NCBI GenBank assembly: GCA_021772975.1 | Contig: JAJFKY010000022.1 | Coordinates: 124,001-188,000, forward strand | DNA: 64,000 bases | Direction of reading: 5' to 3' | Source of the DNA: Gammaproteobacteria bacterium | Lineage (GTDB): Bacteria; Pseudomonadota; Gammaproteobacteria; Xanthomonadales; Wenzhouxiangellaceae | Shown: one piece after another, positions 45,045-54,165 of the stretch | Layout: each line of letters starts with the position of its first letter | Position numbering within the stretch: position 1 is the first letter of the stretch | Program-made: the position numbers and the translations under genes | Notes under the pieces: model-generated | Seen by the model: only the letters and a program-made list of their open reading frames with translations | Told to the model about the DNA's origin: nothing | Database searches by the model: none

Positions 45045-48000
45045 TTGTGAATATTTTTGGTCTATCAGGCGTCCAACCTAGATTTCCTAGATGAACCTTT
45101 TTACAATTTAGAGCATTAGGCGCACTCCTGATAACCCCCCAGTTATCGGTATCCTTAGAAGATGTCACACTATAGTGCCTGAATACAATTTTTCCTTCGG
45201 TTATTTTTTGTACTCGAAATACTGGTTGCTCCAAATGACTGTCATCAAAACGGTCTTTCTCATGAATCTTGCCTAACCAGTAAACTAGGTCATTAGTTGC
45301 TAAATCCATCTCGAATTGCCAGTCATCTTGCCAGCCTGGACCAGGCTCGCGTTGCACTATGGGCTTTTTCTGGGCTGCACGTAAAGCTGCCTCTAACATA
45401 GTAACCATACGCCCACAACGCTCGCTTTCTCCCTCTGCCTTACCGTTCCAAAATATTTCAACATGATGATTACTACCCAGCGCAAAAGTTTTATTGTTTT
45501 TCAGATGCACAATGGATTTTGCACTAAAATTCTTAGCAATTGTAAGCCTTCTTATAACCTGACCTGGCTTTCCTTTTTTATCTAGTAAGCGTGGCGGTGC
45601 TTTCTCAAGATCACGGGCAGTATGATTTTTTAACCAGATCCTTAACGACTCATGTGTCTGCTCATCAGCAACCCATGTTTTCTTACCCGGTTTCCATTCT
45701 TTATAAAAATAAGGCTTTAATTTTAACTTATTATTTTTGTCTGCAAGCTCTTTTAAAGCCTTTCGAACTGTATAACAGCGATGATTTAAAGTAATTTTTT
45801 TTAAAGGCAGGCCGTCAATATAAGTTGGGAGTCGACGATCTTTTACTTTCAATGGCTCATTTTCCTGTAACCAATCAAGTAATAAATCTCGGATAACCTC
45901 ACTTTCGACCCAAGCAACCTGTCCCTCAGCATTTGGGTCTGCTGACAAATACTTCCGGATATTACGCAATGTAGCATTACCGACATTATCAATACTGTAT
46001 TGACTTGCATAAGTGCGCTTACCATAAGCTGTCTCTTCATGTAATGCTCCGGTTATTTTATGCTGGCTCATATGAGATACCACAGCAGGTAACAATTTCT
46101 CCTCAAGCAATGCATGTAAGTTTGGACTGTCTTCCCAACTCTCAGGCAATGGCAACTTCTCTTTAGGCCATCTTTTATTTTGCATATAATATTGATAGCG
46201 TTTGGTAAGCCGGTGCAGCATGTATTGATCTGTCATCGCGACGATAAAAGCGTCTATCGCATGATGTCTATGATCGCGGCGGTTTTTTACCTCTTTCGCA
46301 CGCTTTTCATCGTACTCACCAGAATCAGCATAGATGGTCTCTTCTGTGTGACGCGGCAACACATTGTTCACTCCCCATTGATTGCGCAATTGCCCTACAG
46401 CTCCACCACTTGACACACCGACTGCACAGCCTGTTTCCAACAGCATATTTTTTGCAGCGACCGCTATATAGCGAGTTTCATTTAACTGCCGCTCTACAAA
46501 TTCTGACGCTTCCTCCGGCTGCCAGCTCTGCAACCTTATGCGCTTCTTTTTTGCATCCGGTAAATTGCTCATTTTTGCTATTGTATTTTCTATTAGCTGC
46601 CACCGATCAGTGTCACCCCAAGTTTCAAAGGGAGTTCGCATACCTTTTTGCTGATTGCAATGTGTATGCGCTACCACGGTGTTCATATAATTTTGCCGGA
46701 AACCAACTTGTGGCAAAATATGTTCAATCTCGGCGCCACCTCCAAACAATTCATTATTGCAAATACACTTACCACAATAAGGACAAATTTTATTCTGCTC
46801 GTATTGCCACATTTTATATTTGTTGCGATCAGCACTGCTAACACGCCTCTGACCGCTGCGAGATATAACAAACTCTAAACCTGGTGTGTCACCGGTTGAG
46901 AGTGTGTCACGTATTGCTTTTTCTGCTCCCGCGTTTTGTTCACGGTTTACAGCCTGCTGTGATTCAATTTGCTGGCGATGCTTTTTTGATACCTTCATAT
47001 CCCTAGCCAGCTCAATACGAATTTCTTCAGGGAAGCCATGCCGCTTGATGATGGCATTGACTACACGCCGAATTTCCCACAACGCTTTCTGCACAATAGG
47101 ATTGGCAATATCTTTTACGTCATCTGGTTTTAGTAATCGATGCTGCTTGGATGGTAGCTGATCAACCCTTAAGTAACCTGCTTTTTTTACCGCGATATTG
47201 TAGAGATCACCATTTCGCAAGTATGGTAGCAACCTGTTCAGCACTTTCAGACAATGCTTTCCATACCCCTCCTCCAACTCGCATGTAGTCAATGCATAGG
47301 CTTGTCCGTTATAACCCGGTGTCAACTTCCATTTATTAACCAATGTTTTATATAACGCCAACTTATCATGGGTGGTTAAAATGATTTCAACCAGCCGTTG
47401 ATGCTGATCTGGTGTCCACGCATACCATAGTGAACCACCTACAGCATTACATAAAGTCTGTACAGTACGGTTTCCTACCAAACCGGTTTTAGTATCTTCG
47501 CCTTCATTGCTTGAAAAATTAATCTGATTTTTTTTCACACCAAATAGCCTGGCTACTTTATCCTTGCTCAGACGACCAGCTTGATTTAGGCTTTTTGGAT
47601 TATTAATCTCTCGGTGCAAAACCTCTCGTTCAGCCTCTGATAATGCTTGGTTATTAACTTTCAAATGATTGACCATTTGATGCATCCGGACTTCCTGAAA
47701 TGCTAAAGTTGCTATGGCCGCACGCTTTTTATTCGGCTCTAAATTGCAATTTGCAACTTTACCTTTTTGACTTTGCAAGGGCCGCTGGTAAAACAGTAAG
47801 TATTCTATCTTTCTATACAGTTTGCCAATAACTAACCCATCAGCCTGCTTTTGCCAGATACGGTCAAACTCATTTTGGTACATTTCCCGACGTGCAAAAA
47901 AACTGACGGTCTCCGTTCCCTCACCTCGCGCCTTTTGGCTTTCCACCGCATATTGAGTTATCCGACGCGGCAACTGGCCCGTACATTGGGCCTCATCCCA

Positions 48001-48717
48001 GATATATTGGCCCAACGTCCGCTCACCCAGCGCCTCAGCAAGTTTTCCAATGCCTTTTAATACTTTTCCTGCTTCCTTTTCCCCCTCCTTATCCAGCCCT
48101 TCAGTTTCTTTATCCAGATCCAGCTCCTGTTTAATTTCCGAACCTAAATAACGCAATAAATCTACATACTTTGCCCCCCTGTTACTAAAGTATCCCCGGC
48201 GACGTTGCAAATGAAGCAATAAACGGCCAAATTCGTAACGCTCAAGTGGCTTTGTCAGTGCTAACGCACGGATTGCATACGGTGAAACATAGCTACGATC
48301 TACAGATGACCATCTCTTTGACCAGCGTTTGCCAAGCATACGCTCGGCAAACTGGCGGTCGATACAGTTTAATTGTGTTTCAGGGCACTGCGTAAAATCT
48401 GATGGCAATAAGTCATTGGCTAGCAATAACTTGATCAACTCTTTTCTTCTTTGCTTATAGTAAGCTAGTCTATTGCGCACAGAACGTGCCTGTCGACGTT
48501 TTTGATTCTTGGGCACTCTTGTATTGGCATCGACCATTTCCTGAAAAATGCGGGCATTAAGCGAATGCAAAGCAGTGGGCCGCAACCTACTTTTGGTCTC
48601 ACCTTTTTCTTTATTAACCCCCTTTTCAACACTGCAACACACAACTGCCCAACCAATTGAGTTTGAACCAACATCAAGACCGAGGATATAAGGTGAAGCA
48701 TTTTGTACTTTTATCAT
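45034..48717 (-). CDS. cas9: CRISPR effector nuclease Cas9, type II-C
   Basis: This 1227-residue nuclease uses a crRNA:tracrRNA duplex to cut double-stranded DNA. RuvC-I is ILGLDVGSNSIGWAVV with D15; the arginine-rich bridge helix follows (about residues 66-100, RRQARSVRNRLAYYKQRRKE); RuvC-II is IRIELARDM with E569; the HNH domain has CPYCGKCIC (C645, C648, C651, C653), then IEHILPQ with H666, N679 and N688; RuvC-III is RHHAIDAFIVAM with H819 and D822. The remaining about 380 residues hold the PAM-interacting region, which varies between orthologs. The length is above the roughly 1000-1100 of common II-C enzymes. Other cas9 copies are not present. PAM and activity cannot be read from sequence. 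Confidence 0.97.
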   Translation of the reverse strand: MIKVQNASPYILGLDVGSNSIGWAVVCCSVEKGVNKEKGETKSRLRPTALHSLNARIFQEMVDANTRVPKNQKRRQARSVRNRLAYYKQRRKELIKLLLANDLLPSDFTQCPETQLNCIDRQFAERMLGKRWSKRWSSVDRSYVSPYAIRALALTKPLERYEFGRLLLHLQRRRGYFSNRGAKYVDLLRYLGSEIKQELDLDKETEGLDKEGEKEAGKVLKGIGKLAEALGERTLGQYIWDEAQCTGQLPRRITQYAVESQKARGEGTETVSFFARREMYQNEFDRIWQKQADGLVIGKLYRKIEYLLFYQRPLQSQKGKVANCNLEPNKKRAAIATLAFQEVRMHQMVNHLKVNNQALSEAEREVLHREINNPKSLNQAGRLSKDKVARLFGVKKNQINFSSNEGEDTKTGLVGNRTVQTLCNAVGGSLWYAWTPDQHQRLVEIILTTHDKLALYKTLVNKWKLTPGYNGQAYALTTCELEEGYGKHCLKVLNRLLPYLRNGDLYNIAVKKAGYLRVDQLPSKQHRLLKPDDVKDIANPIVQKALWEIRRVVNAIIKRHGFPEEIRIELARDMKVSKKHRQQIESQQAVNREQNAGAEKAIRDTLSTGDTPGLEFVISRSGQRRVSSADRNKYKMWQYEQNKICPYCGKCICNNELFGGGAEIEHILPQVGFRQNYMNTVVAHTHCNQQKGMRTPFETWGDTDRWQLIENTIAKMSNLPDAKKKRIRLQSWQPEEASEFVERQLNETRYIAVAAKNMLLETGCAVGVSSGGAVGQLRNQWGVNNVLPRHTEETIYADSGEYDEKRAKEVKNRRDHRHHAIDAFIVAMTDQYMLHRLTKRYQYYMQNKRWPKEKLPLPESWEDSPNLHALLEEKLLPAVVSHMSQHKITGALHEETAYGKRTYASQYSIDNVGNATLRNIRKYLSADPNAEGQVAWVESEVIRDLLLDWLQENEPLKVKDRRLPTYIDGLPLKKITLNHRCYTVRKALKELADKNNKLKLKPYFYKEWKPGKKTWVADEQTHESLRIWLKNHTARDLEKAPPRLLDKKGKPGQVIRRLTIAKNFSAKSIVHLKNNKTFALGSNHHVEIFWNGKAEGESERCGRMVTMLEAALRAAQKKPIVQREPGPGWQDDWQFEMDLATNDLVYWLGKIHEKDRFDDSHLEQPVFRVQKITEGKIVFRHYSVTSSKDTDNWGVIRSAPNALNCKKVHLGNLGWTPDRPKIFTSDD

Positions 48718-48738
48718 GGTACCCTTCTGTGTTATAGT
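48711..48738 (+). promoter_or_regulatory. Candidate tracrRNA promoter over the cas9 start
   Basis: A TATAGT box (48733-48738) with a TTATCA -35-like hexamer (48711-48716) at 16-nt spacing points right on the + strand; transcription would begin near 48745, just before the anti-repeat. The -35 overlaps the cas9 ATG (48717-48715), so the promoter and the cas9 start share DNA. On the - strand the same region is AT-rich (TATACTATAAC) and may hold the cas9 -10, but no good -35 was seen. Confidence 0.55.
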
Positions 48739-48744
48739 ATATGT

Positions 48745-48853
48745 GTCAAATGTAACTGACTTGTGCCTGTTCGACTTTTCACAAAAAAGTTATGCAGGAT
48801 ATGCCAAGTGGCTAATCTCTTAGCGCCTTCACTCTCCGAGCGGGGGCGTTTTT
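48745..48853 (+). ncRNA. tracrRNA of the type II-C Cas9 system
   Basis: The anti-repeat is encoded at 48751-48784: TGTAACTGACTTGTGCCTG (19 nt) is perfectly complementary to the 3' part of the repeat, followed by a mismatched bulge, and TTCACAA (48778-48784) is complementary to the 5' part. Downstream are a possible small hairpin GCC-AAGT-GGC (48803-48812), a 5-bp stem GCTAA/TTAGC (48811-48824) and a GC-rich terminator stem (about 48824-48848) followed by five T. The total is about 110 nt, the expected size. It diverges from cas9 and lies on the strand that pairs with + strand crRNAs. The ends are predicted, not measured. Confidence 0.87.
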
Positions 48854-49251
48854 GTTAATTAGCGCCTACACTCGACTCGTTTCGATTGCTAAGTTTCCCT
48901 AAGCTTTTTGGAACCTCCCTTAGAACTAAGCATTACTCATAATCAGTGATTGATTGAATCGCTATCAAGTGAACCGCTGTTTATGCTCCTTTTTTAGCTT
49001 ATTTCGAGCAATTAATCAAGTGTTTACACAATCAGTCTAAAACTTACGATTTTAGAATTACAACCGTTGATTTTTCTCGTAAAAAACACATAACAAATGA
49101 GCGCATGATAACAATGCGCTGAAATTTGACTTCAACTTTCTAAAGTTAAACCCTCCAGCCATAATTGACAACACTCGAACCATAGTTATGCTTACCGTCT
49201 TTACAGAGTAACTGCCTGATTCTGAAGACCTGGACGAATATCCCTTGGCGC
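48854..49251. other. AT-rich non-coding right flank of the CRISPR island
   Basis: About 400 bp without a credible gene. It holds two small hairpins: TCTAAAA/TTTTAGA (49036-49042 with 49050-49056) and AGCGCAT/ATGCGCT (49100-49106 with 49114-49120). The 13-nt phrase CCGTTGATTTTTC (about 49064-49076) is also found just after the array (about 43793-43805). Composition returns to GC-rich near 49230. Confidence 0.4.
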
Positions 49252-49710
49252 TTAAACTGCCATAAGGTCGCTAAAAGGCGCTAGTAAAAAAAGCATAAAC
49301 GCCACCCCGCTGGCCAGGCTGCGCAGACCATGCAGTTGCGCCCAGCGTTTCAGCAGCCTGGTAGTTTCTTCAATATGCGGGTCTGGGCTTTTCTGAAGGC
49401 TTATGAGAGTGTCGTTAATCGGTTTGATCACCAGCAAAGTGAACGGGATGACCAGCAGCAGGCAGATCGCTCCGATCAGCCATAACAGGCTTCCGCCCAG
49501 CAACCATTGTCCGAGTCCGGCCATGCCACCCAGCATCGCCAGCACGATCTGAATCGGCGCGGCGCGATAGTACATGGGCGGGAAAAATTTTTCGGCAAAC
49601 TCAATGCCGGTGGCCTCGGCCGCCGGTTGCTGCACCAGGGTGATATACAGTGCCACACCGAAAAAAGTGCCACAGCAAAATTGTGCAATTACTTGAAACA
49701 TCGGTTCCAT
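49252..49710 (-). CDS. DUF1772-like integral membrane protein
   Basis: The 152-residue protein has four hydrophobic helices, a GVALYITLVQQPAAEA motif in the first loop, a FFPPMYYRAAPIQ segment and a VIKPINDTL motif before the last pair of helices, as in the DUF1772 / anthrone-oxygenase-like family. The function is unknown. It starts 2 bp after the stop of the zinc-ribbon gene, so the two are co-transcribed. Confidence 0.75.
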   Translation of the reverse strand: MEPMFQVIAQFCCGTFFGVALYITLVQQPAAEATGIEFAEKFFPPMYYRAAPIQIVLAMLGGMAGLGQWLLGGSLLWLIGAICLLLVIPFTLLVIKPINDTLISLQKSPDPHIEETTRLLKRWAQLHGLRSLASGVAFMLFLLAPFSDLMAV

Positions 49711-49712
49711 AA

Positions 49713-50078
49713 CTAATTTCCTTGTGCTTTGACGCCCCGGTAATACTGTCGCTGGCCCTGTGTCATACCGGCAAACTGATGGTCTTCAACCTGTTGTATC
49801 AGGCGATTGTACACTTGTTGGTTTTTAGCTTGGCTGTGTTTTTGGTGGTTACGGATTTGCTGGCAGGTTTTCTCAGCCAACAATACCGAATCACCACAGA
49901 TTTCACAGGCCAGACGATATTTGTTTTTGAATGGAAACAAGCGGATGAAGAACAAGGAAACCCACTCAGTTTCCTGACGGATATTCCATTTCGACCGGTT
50001 ATGACAGCGATGGCAATCGGTGGTCAGTAATGATTCCAGGGGTTTGGTGGTTTTTTTCCAACCGAAAATAATAAACAT
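49713..50078 (-). CDS. Small zinc-ribbon protein
   Basis: The 121-residue protein begins MFIIFGWKKTTKPLESL and has two metal-binding pairs: a CHRCHN motif near residue 22 and a CEICGD motif near residue 57, separated by WVSLFFIRLFPFKNKY, a pattern common in small zinc-ribbon proteins of unknown function. The remainder is basic and glutamine-rich. The ATG at 50078 was chosen because GGAAG precedes it; longer frames extend to 50213 and touch the acetyltransferase gene. Confidence 0.68.
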   Translation of the reverse strand: MFIIFGWKKTTKPLESLLTTDCHRCHNRSKWNIRQETEWVSLFFIRLFPFKNKYRLACEICGDSVLLAEKTCQQIRNHQKHSQAKNQQVYNRLIQQVEDHQFAGMTQGQRQYYRGVKAQGN

Positions 50079-50205
50079 GGCTACACTTCCAGACGCTGTG
50101 GTAATTTTACACCGTATCGATAGGCTATTCGCAATGCTTTGATAAATACCATGTTCTTTCCCTGGCAGCACGCTTCGCCCTCCGCCTGACAACCTGCTGC
50201 TAATT

Positions 50206-50700
50206 CTAATCATCAGCGGAGCGTTTACGCCCCATCAGCGCGCCATCAATCATTTGCCCGGTCATCAGCTCCACCTGACAGCGAGCGTACTCAACAAATC
50301 CATGACTGGCGTAAAAGTCTATAGCGTTTAATGATGACTCAAGCATCAACTGATCGATACCGTTTTGTGCCGCAAGGGTGAACAAATGCTGCAACATTCG
50401 GCTGCCAATGCCCTGGCCCGCCATTTCCGGATGCACAAACACGGCCTCCACCATGCGCCTCTTCAGCCCGATTGCACAGAAACCGCATAACCGCTCCCCC
50501 ATCATACAAGCATAATAAGAAGCGCCCTTTTGACAGCCGCGCATGTAACGTTCAGGCTTGGGTTTGCCGACCCATGCCTCGATCAATTCCTGAGAGTAAA
50601 CACTGGCGCACAATGCCCTGACAGAAACGGTTTGTAGTTGGTCCATCGCTACGTAGTCCTGCTCCGTGGCAGGCCGTATCGTGGGCTCGCACTGCTTCAT
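50206..50700 (-). CDS. GNAT family N-acetyltransferase
   Basis: The 164-residue cytoplasmic enzyme has the GNAT fold order: IRPATEQDYVAMDQLQ, a central strand ERLCGFCAIG, the acetyl-CoA loop VHPEMAGQGIGSRMLQHLF (motif Q/RxxGxG/A), and the LESSLNAIDFYASHGFVEY block. The substrate is unknown. It is divergent from the multihaem cytochrome gene. Confidence 0.88.
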   Translation of the reverse strand: MKQCEPTIRPATEQDYVAMDQLQTVSVRALCASVYSQELIEAWVGKPKPERYMRGCQKGASYYACMMGERLCGFCAIGLKRRMVEAVFVHPEMAGQGIGSRMLQHLFTLAAQNGIDQLMLESSLNAIDFYASHGFVEYARCQVELMTGQMIDGALMGRKRSADD

Positions 50701-50791
50701 AAACGCTCCCTGTATCTGCCTTCATCATACAATGATACGCATAATCTGCTATCTTTATTAAAAACATATAAGTGCGATCTAGGGAGTCAGC

Positions 50792-53700
50792 ATGGAAGTT
50801 ACGCGTATTGGTTATCATTCTGCGAACCACACCTATCCTCATTGTTTCAAAAGACCACCGCTTTTCTTGATTCAGATACTCTGCCTACCAGCACTGCTGT
50901 GCCTGGCCTTGTCCGCATCAGCGGTGGATTTGCTGCCACCCGACCCGGCCGATTGGGTCTGCCCGAGCAGCGAGATAGAACCCAGCCAGGCCGAGATTGA
51001 GAGTTTGTGCGGTCAAATGCCGTGGGACGAGGACCACCCCAAACCGTATTTCGGCGAACCGGCCAATCTATCTGTGCCGCCGGCCAGTCTCAACGATCTA
51101 AGCGCTAAGAACCAGTACGATGAAGCGCTGGTAAAATTTATCAACGAGCGTCAGTACATCAGCAAAAAATGGAAGTCAGACAAGAACTGGCGTATGACCG
51201 GTCCCTATGTCGGCAAGCTCGGCGAGGGCAAGTCCTTCGGCGTGCATCCGGCTGTCAAGATCTATTACTCACCGAAAGTGACCGAATGGCTGTGTCGCAA
51301 CCGCAGCGGCGAGATTCCTGACAACGCCATGATCGTTAAGGAAATGCGCAACATTGATAGCGATCTGGGCATCCAGCTGAACGCGGAAGGCTGCATGGAA
51401 ATTCCTGATCCGACGCTGCCCGCGCAATCCTGGGCCATCATGGTCAAACACAGTAGTTTCAGCCACGACGGCTGGTACTGGGCTGGTTTTTCCGACAGTG
51501 TGGATGAACACGGCAAAGTGCAGCTGATCGGTAACCCGCCGATCAACGACCGCAGCGCGGTAACCACCGCGGCCGCGGATTTTTTCGGGCCGCCACCAGT
51601 AAAACGCAACCCCTTGTGGTATCCCACCGGCGTGCTGTTCGAGCCACTGCCCCAGGGTACGCAAATGCCCAATGCCGTATTTCCCTACAACGAATTCGGC
51701 AATTATTGTGTTAACTGCCATGCTTCAGCGCAGAGTGAGTCCACCTACTCATCCCTGGATAATCTGCTTACCCCGGGCCTGGAGTACAAAGGCTACAATC
51801 TGGATGGCCTGATGAAACGCCTGATCGATCCACGCGAACTGCGCAATATCGATAACTCGCTGCTGGCCGATAAACATGCCCGTGATGCAGTCGCGCTGAC
51901 CGCACTGTCAGCCGCACCAGCCAAAACCTATCAGACCCCGTTTGCGGCGCCCCTGGAACAGGCCGATAGTGATTTTCTGAAGTTCTATGATCAACTCTCA
52001 AACATCTCATTCGGTAATGCACTGAATCTGCGTCTGCCAGCGGAAACCTTCGATCACCGCTTCTCCAGCCCGAACGGTCCCGCCGAGTTCCTGACCTCCG
52101 ACCAGTGCACCGGCTGTCATGACGGCACCTACTCCAACTCAGCCACACCCAATATGGTGATCGAAGACCCGGACACCAAACAACTGGTCAACCTCTCGCC
52201 CTACGGCGAATGGCGGGCCTCGCCGATGGGATTGGCCGGCCGCGACCCGATTTTCTTTTCTCAGCTGCAAAGTGAGACCAACCATTTACCGGCTATGACG
52301 CAGTGCATCCAGAACACCTGCCTGCACTGTCATGGCGTGATGGGCCAACGGCAGCAGGCAATTGACACTCAGGGCCAGGGGGGCGAGACCTGCGAAGATA
52401 TTTTCGCCATCCCGCCGCCGGAAGGCGTACCGTTCGGAAAACCATTTGCGCTGGAGCAGGTTACCCAGTGGCAGGATGCCCCCGGCGTGGATTCCAAATA
52501 TGGCGCGCTGGCGCGGGATGGGATTTCCTGTGCGGTCTGCCATCACGTCACTGACGATGAATTTGGCCAGGAGGCCTCGTTTACCGGTAATTTTGTCACC
52601 GGTCCGGCGGACCAAGTGTATGGGCCGTTCAGCGATGACAGCATCGTCACCAAACCGATGGAACATGCCCTGGGGGTAACCCCCAAGCACGGCCAACAAA
52701 TCCAGAGTTCGGATCTGTGCGGTACCTGCCACAATATTCTGCTGCCGATCTTTAACAATGACGGCACCCCGCACAAATTTGAGCACGACGGCCAGACGCT
52801 GTCCGCCACCTACGAGCAGACCACCCATCTGGAATGGGTAAACAGCGATTTTGCCAAACCTGGCACATTCCAGTCCTGCCAGGATTGTCACATGGGTGAC
52901 AAGTACAAGGGCAAACCATTGCAGCAGGAAAATCTGGCCGGTAAGGTTGAACCGTTCCGCATTGCCAACATTGAGGACAGCAGCTTTGCGCCGACCACTC
53001 ATCGCCTGCCCGATGCCGATATCACGCTGACGCCGCGACCCGAATACCGCCGCCATCAACTGCATGGCCTGAATGTTTTCCTGAATGAATTCTTCCAGCA
53101 GTTCCCGGTGATTCTGGGCGCCCGGCAGATTGATTACATGACCGGCAGCGGCGTTACCCCGCCGCTGATCACCGGCCGCGAATCCATGCTGGAAATGGCG
53201 GCCGACGAAACAGCAAAAGTGACCGTTGAGTCATTCAAAAAAATCAGCCCCACGCAGTTAACCGCCGAGATACTGGTGACCAACAAGGTCGGTCACTATC
53301 TGCCATCAGGCGTCGGCTTCCGGCGCGTATTTCTGGAAGTCCTGATCCAGGATAAGCACAATGAAACCCTGTGGGCGTCGGGCCGCACCAATCAACTGGG
53401 CGCTATTTTAAATGGTATTACCAACGAGGTATTGCCCAGCGAACAACCGGTAAAAAATCCGAATGCCCCGTTCCAGCCTCATTATCAGACCATCACCAGC
53501 GGTGATCAGGTACAGATTTACCAGGAATTGATTAAAGACTCGGAGGGCCAGTTGACTACCAGCTTCCTGCGCCGGATCAGCCATGTCAAAGACAACCGCC
53601 TGCGGCCGCGGGGTTTTGATCCAAAAGTGTTCCTCAACAACCCTTCACCGTATATACAAATCGTCGGTGAACTGGATGGTGAGGCCAAAAATGATCCTTA

Positions 53701-54010
53701 TTATTCTGACCCCAACCTGACCGGTGCGGATAAAATCACCTACCAGATCAACCTGGACCCGACCGCTTTAGCACGCGCCGACCATATCAGCGTCACGCTT
53801 TACAGCCAGTCAATTCCGCCGTTTTATCTGCAGCAACGCTTCCGTGACGCTAATGTCGGCCCGCAAAACAAAAACGAAATTCAGCGCCTGTTCTATCTCA
53901 CCAGTCACCTGAATACTGATGCCAGGGCCAACAGCGGCAAGCCTTATATCAAAGATTGGAAACTGGTCATAGCCAATAGCTGTCAGTCACTCAGCGGTGT
54001 TTGTGAATAG
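50792..54010 (+). CDS. Secreted hexahaem c-type cytochrome-like protein
   Basis: The 1072-residue protein has an N-terminal signal anchor (hydrophobic, about residues 24-45) and six CxxCH haem attachment motifs: CVNCH (C306), CTGCH (C439), CLHCH (C510), CAVCH (C580), CGTCH (C643) and CQDCH (C696). The first 300 residues form a separate domain without haem, and the last about 370 residues are strand-rich, with the SNTLDPTA-like LDPTALARADHISVTLYSQS segment, possibly a carbohydrate- or surface-binding module. Haems sit in the periplasm or outside the cell. A good Shine-Dalgarno (AGGGAG) precedes the ATG. The role is most likely electron transfer or an oxidoreductase; the partner is unknown. Confidence 0.85.
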   Translation: MEVTRIGYHSANHTYPHCFKRPPLFLIQILCLPALLCLALSASAVDLLPPDPADWVCPSSEIEPSQAEIESLCGQMPWDEDHPKPYFGEPANLSVPPASLNDLSAKNQYDEALVKFINERQYISKKWKSDKNWRMTGPYVGKLGEGKSFGVHPAVKIYYSPKVTEWLCRNRSGEIPDNAMIVKEMRNIDSDLGIQLNAEGCMEIPDPTLPAQSWAIMVKHSSFSHDGWYWAGFSDSVDEHGKVQLIGNPPINDRSAVTTAAADFFGPPPVKRNPLWYPTGVLFEPLPQGTQMPNAVFPYNEFGNYCVNCHASAQSESTYSSLDNLLTPGLEYKGYNLDGLMKRLIDPRELRNIDNSLLADKHARDAVALTALSAAPAKTYQTPFAAPLEQADSDFLKFYDQLSNISFGNALNLRLPAETFDHRFSSPNGPAEFLTSDQCTGCHDGTYSNSATPNMVIEDPDTKQLVNLSPYGEWRASPMGLAGRDPIFFSQLQSETNHLPAMTQCIQNTCLHCHGVMGQRQQAIDTQGQGGETCEDIFAIPPPEGVPFGKPFALEQVTQWQDAPGVDSKYGALARDGISCAVCHHVTDDEFGQEASFTGNFVTGPADQVYGPFSDDSIVTKPMEHALGVTPKHGQQIQSSDLCGTCHNILLPIFNNDGTPHKFEHDGQTLSATYEQTTHLEWVNSDFAKPGTFQSCQDCHMGDKYKGKPLQQENLAGKVEPFRIANIEDSSFAPTTHRLPDADITLTPRPEYRRHQLHGLNVFLNEFFQQFPVILGARQIDYMTGSGVTPPLITGRESMLEMAADETAKVTVESFKKISPTQLTAEILVTNKVGHYLPSGVGFRRVFLEVLIQDKHNETLWASGRTNQLGAILNGITNEVLPSEQPVKNPNAPFQPHYQTITSGDQVQIYQELIKDSEGQLTTSFLRRISHVKDNRLRPRGFDPKVFLNNPSPYIQIVGELDGEAKNDPYYSDPNLTGADKITYQINLDPTALARADHISVTLYSQSIPPFYLQQRFRDANVGPQNKNEIQRLFYLTSHLNTDARANSGKPYIKDWKLVIANSCQSLSGVCE

Positions 54011-54165
54011 GGTCTAATCCTTGCTGCAGCGCAGACGAGACGGTATGGTTTTGATATTACTTAATCGTGATGGCGGCGGTGCCCGCAGCCTGGCGGCAGA
54101 GTTGTGGATGATGAGCTTACCCATCAACCGCAAAAAATCTTGATCATCTTCTGCCGGGTAAAATC

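Noticed and set aside
45034-48717. Type II-A or II-B assignment of the CRISPR locus
   Set aside because: Neither csn2 nor cas4 is present next to cas1-cas2, and the repeat has the GTTGT...ACAAT form of II-C systems.
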